Source: Croceibacterium_A sp965977975 (GTDB lineage: Bacteria > Pseudomonadota > Alphaproteobacteria > Sphingomonadales > Sphingomonadaceae). From it: DNA of 9,277 nucleotides. Below are positions 5,526 through 9,277 of the stretch, piece after piece (positions within the stretch are counted from its first letter, which is position 1; each line of letters starts with the position of its first letter). The notes beneath the pieces are model-generated. The model made no database searches. It was not told where the DNA came from and worked only from the letters and a program-made list of their open reading frames with translations. Made by a program: the position numbers and the translations under genes. The stretch lies in assembly GCA_965977975.1 (NCBI GenBank), contig CBHCZH010000143.1, positions 1 to 9,277 on the forward strand. Reading direction: 5' to 3'.

Positions 5526-6935
5526 TCAGGTCAACGCGGCAACCGTCCAGATCGCTCCGACCAGCAGGAATATCCCGGCCACGTCGAGCGCCAGCCCTGC
5601 GCCGAGCATCCTCGGCAGCGCGATGCGTCCCGTAGCCCAGGCGATCGCGTTGGGACCGGTGCCCGAGGGAAGCATGAAGCCCCAGCTTGCAGCCATTGCC
5701 GCCGGCAGCGCCAGCAGCAGCGGATCGGCGTCGAGCGCCACGGTCAGGCTCGCCACCACCGGCATGATCCCGCTCGCGGTGGCGACGTTGCTGGCGAACT
5801 CGGTGATCAGCACCACCAGCGCCACTACCGCCAGCGCCACGACCCAAAGCGGCAGGGCCGACAAGGGCAGCAGCGACTGGCCGAGCCAGGCGGCGAGGCC
5901 CGAGGCGGTCATTCCCGCCGCGAGCGCGAGCCCGCCGCCGAACATCATGATCACGTCCCAGGGCGCGCGGTTGGCCTCTGGCCAGGTCAACATCGGCCGC
6001 CCGGTTCCGTCGGGCACCACGAACAGCAGCAGCCCGACCGCCACCGCGATGGTCCCGTCGGTCAGGCCGCCTTCGGGCAGCAGCGGTTCGGTCAGCGGCT
6101 GGGTGACCCACAGCAGGAAAGCGAGCGCGAACAGCGGGACCAGACGCTTCTCGGGGGCGGTCCACCGTTGCTGGGTGGCGATGGCAGCGCGGGCGGCGGC
6201 GACGTCAAACGGATAGCTTGCGACGCGTTGTACTTTGGCAATGATGAAGGCCGCCAGCGGCACGCCCAGCAGCACGACCGGCATGCCGTAGATCATCCAT
6301 TGGACGAAGCTGATCCGCACGCCGGTCGTCTCTTCCAACAGGCCGACCGCGATCGGATTGGTCGGCGACCCGATCAGCGTGCCCAGTCCGCCGATCGAGG
6401 CCGCGAACGCGATACCTAATGGTAACGCGCCCGAAAGTCCCTCGCGCTCGCCCTCGGCAATGCCGCCGCCGGCCAGCACCGCCAGCGCCATCGGCATCAT
6501 GATCAGCGCGGTCGAGGTGTTCGAGATCAGCGTCGAAAGCAGCGCGGTCGCGATCATGAAGGCGAGCAGCAGCCGCGTGCTGCCGCCGCTCTGGCCGAGC
6601 GCGCCCAGGATGCCCAGCGCCAGCCTGCGATGCAGCCCGGTACGCTCGATCGCCAGCGCCAGAAACGCGCCGCCGAGGATCAGGAACATCGTCGGCGAAT
6701 AATACGCGCTGGCCGCCGCATTGGCGTCCATCACTCCGCCCAAGGGCAGTACTACGAAGGGCAGCAGCGCGGTGGCCGTCAGCGGCACCGCTTCGGTCAT
6801 CCACCAAGCGGCCATCCACACCACCAGCCCGGCGACCAGCCAGGCCTCCCGCGGCATTCCCGCCGGCGTCGGCAGGGCAAGGGTGATCAGGAACGCGGCG
6901 AGGCCGACGATGAAACCTATGCGTTTTGCCGACAT
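5526..6935 (-). CDS. SLC13/DASS-type anion (dicarboxylate or similar) transporter
   Basis: This 469-residue polytopic inner-membrane protein has about eleven or more hydrophobic segments, among them 6-22, 32-48, 55-68, 83-96, 120-136, 142-156, 213-233, 264-279, 292-308, 328-345, 361-379, 405-421 and 444-466. It carries the signatures of the divalent anion:sodium symporter family. The first half has LISNTSTALIMMP (Ser138-Asn139-Thr140) and GTLIGSPTNP (185-194). The inverted second half has TEFASNVATASG (Ser382-Asn383-Val384) and LPSGTGPNA (422-430). Family members carry di- or tricarboxylates, sulfate or related anions, usually with sodium; the substrate here is not readable. The second Ser-Asn-Thr motif has Val for Thr. 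Length is normal for bacterial members. ATG 6935 is preceded by a GGAGGGGG ribosome site that is buried in a hairpin (6942-6959). The PLP-enzyme gene follows 43 bases downstream and may be co-transcribed. Confidence 0.88.
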   Translation of the reverse strand: MSAKRIGFIVGLAAFLITLALPTPAGMPREAWLVAGLVVWMAAWWMTEAVPLTATALLPFVVLPLGGVMDANAAASAYYSPTMFLILGGAFLALAIERTGLHRRLALGILGALGQSGGSTRLLLAFMIATALLSTLISNTSTALIMMPMALAVLAGGGIAEGEREGLSGALPLGIAFAASIGGLGTLIGSPTNPIAVGLLEETTGVRISFVQWMIYGMPVVLLGVPLAAFIIAKVQRVASYPFDVAAARAAIATQQRWTAPEKRLVPLFALAFLLWVTQPLTEPLLPEGGLTDGTIAVAVGLLLFVVPDGTGRPMLTWPEANRAPWDVIMMFGGGLALAAGMTASGLAAWLGQSLLPLSALPLWVVALAVVALVVLITEFASNVATASGIMPVVASLTVALDADPLLLALPAAMAASWGFMLPSGTGPNAIAWATGRIALPRMLGAGLALDVAGIFLLVGAIWTVAALT

Positions 6936-6941
6936 GCAATC

Positions 6942-6959
6942 CCCCTCCGCCCGGAGGGG
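6942..6959 (-). promoter_or_regulatory. Hairpin covering the transporter ribosome-binding site
   Basis: CCCCTCC (6942-6948) and GGAGGGG (6953-6959) pair perfectly over seven bases around a GCCC loop. In the minus-strand transcript the 3' arm of this stem, followed by one more G, is the GGAGGGGG Shine-Dalgarno of the transporter gene, six bases before ATG 6935. Folding would hide the ribosome site. The element also resembles a shortened version of the repeats at 2949-2970 and 9233-9254. Confidence 0.5.
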
Positions 6960-7071
6960 ACTAAATCACAATCATCGTCTGGGCGGAAGCCGGGCCTTGC
7001 GCGAATTCGAACGAGGTCGGGAATGCTGAAGGAGCCGCGCCGTGGAACGCCCTTAACTCCCGATCAATGTC

Positions 7072-7096
7072 GGAACACGCTCGATGCTTGGGCATT
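7072..7096 (+). promoter_or_regulatory. Possible general-stress (EcfG-type) promoter for hsp20
   Basis: GGAAC at 7072-7076 and CATT at 7093-7096, sixteen bases apart, differ by one base from the GGAAC-N16/17-CGTT pattern recognised by EcfG sigma factors of the alphaproteobacterial general stress response. The site is about 100 bases upstream of the Hsp20 start. The mismatch falls in the -10 element and the motif is short, so chance is a real alternative. I saw no convincing RpoH-type promoter or CIRCE element in 6936-7197. Confidence 0.25.
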
Positions 7097-7197
7097 TTTT
7101 CCGCGAGGGATGCGGACCCGTCGCGGTGCGGATTTTCCCCTTTTGCCCACTGACGGCCGGTCCGCTCCCCCGTGCACGAGGAACGAGGAGGTTTGAC

Positions 7198-7794
7198 ATG
7201 GCAAACGGTTATCTCACCCCATGGCGGCCCGGCTCGCTGACCCGCGGTCCGTTCGGAGGAGGCTCGCTGTTCGACCTGCACCGGCAGGTGAATCGGCTGT
7301 TCGACGACCTGATCGAGAGTCCGGCCGGTTCTTCCGGCGCTTCCACACTCGCTGCTACCGGCTGGCCGCAACTCGAGATCGATCAGGGGGACGACCAGAT
7401 TCGCGTCGTCGCCGAATTGCCCGGCGTCGACGAGAAAGACGTCGATCTGACGATCGAGGACGGCGTGCTCAGCCTCAGCGGCGAGAAGCGCAGCGAGAGG
7501 AAGGACGAGTCGGGCTATTCCGAGCGCAGCTACGGCCGCTTCGAACGGCGTATCGCGCTGCCCTCCAACATCGACGAGGACAAGTGCAAGGCCGACTTCA
7601 GGAACGGTGTGCTGACAGTGACAATCCCGCGCGCCGCCGAGAAGGCCCGCGGCCGCCGTATCCCGCTCGGATCCGGCGGCGAGCCGTCCGGCCGGCGGAT
7701 CGAGGCGCAGAACGACGCCGAGACGATGCCGCGCCAGCAGGCGGCCGAGGAAACGCGCCGCGAGGAGCGTCCGGACGAAGGTCAGCAGGGATAA
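7198..7794 (+). CDS. Hsp20 family small heat-shock protein
   Basis: This 198-residue cytosolic ATP-independent chaperone binds unfolding proteins and holds them for the Hsp70 or ClpB systems. ATG 7198 is preceded six bases upstream by a perfect AGGAGG (7186-7191), so longer in-frame starts are rejected. Residues 1-55 form the N-terminal arm (LFDLHRQVNRLFDDL). Residues about 57-145 are the alpha-crystallin domain, with QLEIDQGDDQIRVVAELPGV, DGVLSLSGEKRSE, GRFERRIALP and the closing NGVLTVTIPR. Residues 146-198 are a long, charged, Arg/Glu/Gln-rich C-terminal extension carrying RRIPLG, a plausible version of the I-x-I oligomerisation motif. That tail makes it longer than the common 140-170 residues. 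A single cysteine (Cys130) sits in the crystallin domain. It is divergent from the transporter gene and convergent with infC. I give no symbol because ibp and hsp20 names do not map reliably. Confidence 0.94.
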   Translation: MANGYLTPWRPGSLTRGPFGGGSLFDLHRQVNRLFDDLIESPAGSSGASTLAATGWPQLEIDQGDDQIRVVAELPGVDEKDVDLTIEDGVLSLSGEKRSERKDESGYSERSYGRFERRIALPSNIDEDKCKADFRNGVLTVTIPRAAEKARGRRIPLGSGGEPSGRRIEAQNDAETMPRQQAAEETRREERPDEGQQG

Positions 7795-7808
7795 GGGAAG
7801 GAACGGAA

Positions 7809-7836
7809 CGTCGTCCCGGCGAAAGCCGGGATGACG
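7809..7836. repeat. REP-like palindromic hairpin with a GAAA loop between convergent genes
   Basis: Twelve pairs can form between 7809-7820 and 7825-7836, with one G-U pair, around a GAAA tetraloop; the arm core is TCCCGGC / GCCGGGA. It sits in the 49-base gap between the ends of hsp20 and infC. From general knowledge, 'TCCCGGCGAAAGCCGGGATGAC' type elements recur in sphingomonad and related intergenic regions; only this copy is in the window. Neither direction has a T-run, so it may slow polymerase or protect 3' ends rather than act as a standard terminator. Confidence 0.65.
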
Positions 7837-7843
7837 CATCGGT

Positions 7844-8386
7844 CTATTTCGGCGCCAGCACCATCAGCATCTGGCGGCCTTCGAGCCGGGGATAAGCCTC
7901 GATCTTGGCGATTTCCACGACGTCGTCCTGGACCCGCTTGAGCAGGTCCATGCCCAGCTCCTGGTGCGCCATCTCGCGGCCGCGGAAGCGCAAGGTCATC
8001 TTCACCTTGTCGCCCTCTTCGATGAACTTCTTCACGCTGCGCATCTTCACGTCGTAGTCGTGATCGTCGATGTTCGGACGCATCTTGATCTCTTTGATCT
8101 GCTGCGTCTTTTGCGTCTTGCGCGCGGCGTTGGCCTTCTTCTGCGCCTCGTATCGGTACTTGCCGACGTCGAGGAACTTGCACACCGGCGGGTCGGCGCC
8201 GGGCGAAACCTCGACCAGGTTCAACCCGAGCTCGTTGGCCTGCTCGATCGCTTCGCGGGTGTACATGACGCCGAGGTTTTCGCCGTTCTCGTCGATGACG
8301 CGAACCTTGTCGGCTTGAATAAGATCGTCGAATTTGGGGCCGGACTTGACCGGGGGCGCGAGCATGCGCCGGGGAGGACGAGGTAT
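7844..8386 (-). CDS. infC: Translation initiation factor IF-3, probably with an AUA start
   Basis: IF-3 binds the 30S subunit, keeps it free of 50S and checks start-codon and initiator-tRNA pairing. The protein has the full family layout. The N-terminal domain follows KSGPKFDDLIQADKVRVIDE with ENLGVMYTREAIEQANELGL, VEVSPGADPPVCKFLDVGKY and a KAR-type basic linker. The C-terminal domain has KEIKMRPNIDDHDYDVKMRS, FIEEGDKVKMTLRFRGREM and a final MLMVLAPK. The first conventional start, ATG 8365 (173 residues), has no ribosome site. Seven codons upstream in the same frame is ATA at 8386-8384, exactly eight bases after AGGAG (8399-8395). I therefore place the start there (180 residues, beginning MPRPPRRMLAPP). 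Non-standard start codons are well known for infC and underlie its self-regulation. Downstream is hsp20 in the opposite direction, so rpmI and rplT are not linked here. Confidence 0.9.
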   Translation of the reverse strand: MPRPPRRMLAPPVKSGPKFDDLIQADKVRVIDENGENLGVMYTREAIEQANELGLNLVEVSPGADPPVCKFLDVGKYRYEAQKKANAARKTQKTQQIKEIKMRPNIDDHDYDVKMRSVKKFIEEGDKVKMTLRFRGREMAHQELGMDLLKRVQDDVVEIAKIEAYPRLEGRQMLMVLAPK

Positions 8387-8394
8387 GGGCCGAT

Positions 8395-8399
8395 CTCCT
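8395..8399 (-). promoter_or_regulatory. infC: Shine-Dalgarno AGGAG deciding the infC start
   Basis: The minus strand reads AGGAG here. The eight-base spacer 8394-8387 leads to ATA at 8386-8384, in frame with infC. The only other candidate, ATG 8365, would be 29 bases away from this site and has pyrimidine-rich DNA directly upstream. This makes the AUA codon the better start. Confidence 0.6.
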
Positions 8400-8465
8400 G
8401 ATGGCAGTTTTGCGAAGCGGGCTACTTAGTGGGTAACTTGGGCGTGCGCTAGGGGTTTGCGGCGC

Positions 8466-9185
8466 TCATGCGGCCGCGCGCCACAAAGGGAACCGAGCCA
8501 GCTTTCCGCCGGCCGGCAGCACTGCGTCGATCGCCCGCGCGGGCTGCAGCGCGGCCAGGATCGCCGGATCGCCCGCGTCCATCCCGCCGGTGAGCGCTCC
8601 GAACGCAGGCAGGATCATGCGTCCGCAGAGGCTCCCGTCGGGATTGGGCCCGCCCTGGCTGACCACGGCGCAGGGCCGCCGGATATGCCGCTCGCGCACG
8701 GTTACCTGCAATCGCGGATGGTAATGGCCGGACAGTTCGGGGCGTGTCTCACCCGCTTTCGCCTGGTGGCGCAACACGATCCCCGCGATCTCCAGTTCTT
8801 CGGCGAGCGCCCCGCCGGCATTGGCTTCCATGCTCGCGTCGTGGTTGCCGGTGATCCAGATCCAGTCGGTGGCCCGGGTCAGCGCGGCCAGCATCCCGGC
8901 GGCATGCGGTTCCAGCCGGTCGGTCCCCGCCGAGTCGTGAAAATTGTCGCCCAGCGTGAAGACCCGCCTGGCCCCGGTCTCACGGATCGCCAGCGCGAGA
9001 CGCTCGAGCGTCTCGCGGCTGTCGTATGGCGGCAGCAGCTGGCCGTGCTTGGCGTAATAGCTCGCCTTCTCGAGGTGCAGGTCGGCCACCAGCAGCGCCC
9101 GCTCGCGCGGCCAGAACAGCGCGCGTCCGCTCGTCAGGACGAATTCCTCACCGCAGAAATCGAACGCGAACGAAACGGGAACCAT
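8466..9185 (-). CDS. pdeM: Calcineurin-like phosphoesterase, ligase-associated endonuclease PdeM
   Basis: This 239-residue binuclear metallo-phosphoesterase matches the PdeM type, which is associated with a DNA ligase, a DEXH helicase and an exonuclease in a putative DNA-repair cluster. Metal-binding motifs appear in order: D35-L-H37 (ADLHLEKAS), G79-D-N-F-H-D84, G113-N-H-D116, His140 and G153-H-Y-H-P157. LHLEKASYYAKHG and LSGHYHPR are characteristic of the PdeM branch rather than general phosphatases. Start ATG 9185 has AAGGAG five bases upstream; the in-frame TTG at 9200 overlaps that ribosome site and is rejected. The gene is followed by a 79-base gap and infC in the same direction. No ligase or helicase gene is in the window; they could lie beyond the right edge. 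The exact substrate is inferred from family context. Confidence 0.87.
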   Translation of the reverse strand: MVPVSFAFDFCGEEFVLTSGRALFWPRERALLVADLHLEKASYYAKHGQLLPPYDSRETLERLALAIRETGARRVFTLGDNFHDSAGTDRLEPHAAGMLAALTRATDWIWITGNHDASMEANAGGALAEELEIAGIVLRHQAKAGETRPELSGHYHPRLQVTVRERHIRRPCAVVSQGGPNPDGSLCGRMILPAFGALTGGMDAGDPAILAALQPARAIDAVLPAGGKLARFPLWRAAA

Positions 9186-9210
9186 GGACACTCCTTGCAC
9201 GCACTCCCAA

Positions 9211-9223
9211 GCCTTGGCAAGGC
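9211..9223. other. Small hairpin in the pdeM leader
   Basis: GCCTT (9211-9215) and AAGGC (9219-9223) pair perfectly over five bases with a three-base loop. The hairpin lies about 25 bases upstream of pdeM, next to the larger repeat at 9233-9254. It is short and no function can be assigned. Confidence 0.3.
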
Positions 9224-9232
9224 GTTGTCATC

Positions 9233-9265
9233 CCCCTCCCGCTTGCGGGAGGGGTCAGGGGTGGG
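9233..9265. repeat. Dispersed intergenic inverted repeat, 'CCCCTCCCG / CGGGAGGGG' type
   Basis: CCCCTCCCG (9233-9241) and CGGGAGGGG (9246-9254) pair perfectly over nine bases around CTTG, followed by TCAGGGGTGGG (9255-9265), whose G-run could compete for the same C-rich arm. The 22-base core differs from the one at 2949-2970 at only two positions. Elements of this kind are, from general knowledge, abundant between genes in sphingomonads. It lies upstream of pdeM at the right edge of the window. Confidence 0.65.
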
Positions 9266-9277
9266 CCAGTCCCGCCT

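Noticed and set aside
5403..6419. A 338-codon plus-strand frame rich in Arg, Gln, Gly and His
   Set aside because: It lies opposite the transporter's membrane segments and has the composition expected of a reversed hydrophobic coding sequence.
7084..7100. ATGC-TTGG-GCAT hairpin followed by six T's upstream of hsp20, a possible attenuator
   Set aside because: A four-pair stem with mixed A-T content is too weak to call a terminator.
7023..7196. A 57-codon frame from ATG 7023 that ends one base before the Hsp20 start, a possible leader peptide
   Set aside because: It has only a weak ribosome site and no recognisable composition, and it spans the stretch that looks regulatory. Conservation would be needed to revive it.
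1..9277. Search by eye for tRNA or rRNA genes, CRISPR arrays, insertion sequences, prophage genes and toxin-antitoxin or defence genes
   Set aside because: None was seen. All long intervals are explained by ordinary chromosomal genes with uniform composition.

Overview
The window is GC-rich, gene-dense bacterial chromosome. It looks alphaproteobacterial and most likely comes from a sphingomonad (Sphingomonadales, perhaps Erythrobacteraceae). This rests on the style of the tol-pal proteins, a J-domain protein that resembles ones I recall from sphingomonads, the infC sequence, and the 'CCCCTCCCG...CGGGAGGGG' intergenic inverted repeats. The assignment comes from memory of the families, not from a search.

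Layout. Positions 1-2942 (+) hold the 3' half of a tol-pal envelope operon: the C-terminal end of tolR, a short TonB-like tolA, tolB and the lipoprotein gene pal. Positions 2943-3302 form a gap with a hairpin and a likely small secreted or membrane peptide gene on the minus strand. Positions 3303-3836 (+) encode a J-domain protein with an N-terminal Cys/His cluster. It is tail-to-tail, with 7 bases between stops, with a very acidic small lipoprotein gene (4113-3844, -). Upstream of that on the minus strand are a PLP-dependent Cys/Met-metabolism enzyme (5482-4172) and a SLC13/DASS-type anion transporter (6935-5526). From the divergent intergenic region at 6936-7197 an Hsp20 small heat-shock gene runs to the right (7198-7794). 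It converges on infC (8386-7844, -), with a dispersed hairpin element between them. Upstream of infC on the same strand is pdeM, a ligase-associated calcineurin-like phosphoesterase (9185-8466, -). The window ends in another copy of the inverted repeat.

How the genes work together. TolR, TolA, TolB and Pal are parts of one trans-envelope machine that uses proton-motive force for outer-membrane constriction and integrity. The transporter and PLP enzyme are codirectional with a 43-base gap and could be co-transcribed, but a shared substrate is not demonstrated. The Hsp20 and J-domain proteins are both chaperone-related but not linked in one operon. Most of the window is housekeeping.

I found no defence locus, mobile element, CRISPR array, RNA gene or clear new multi-gene system. 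The points most worth checking are the probable AUA start codon of infC, the small minus-strand gene after pal, the Cys/His J-domain protein, the hairpin covering the transporter's ribosome-binding site, and the Hsp20 leader.
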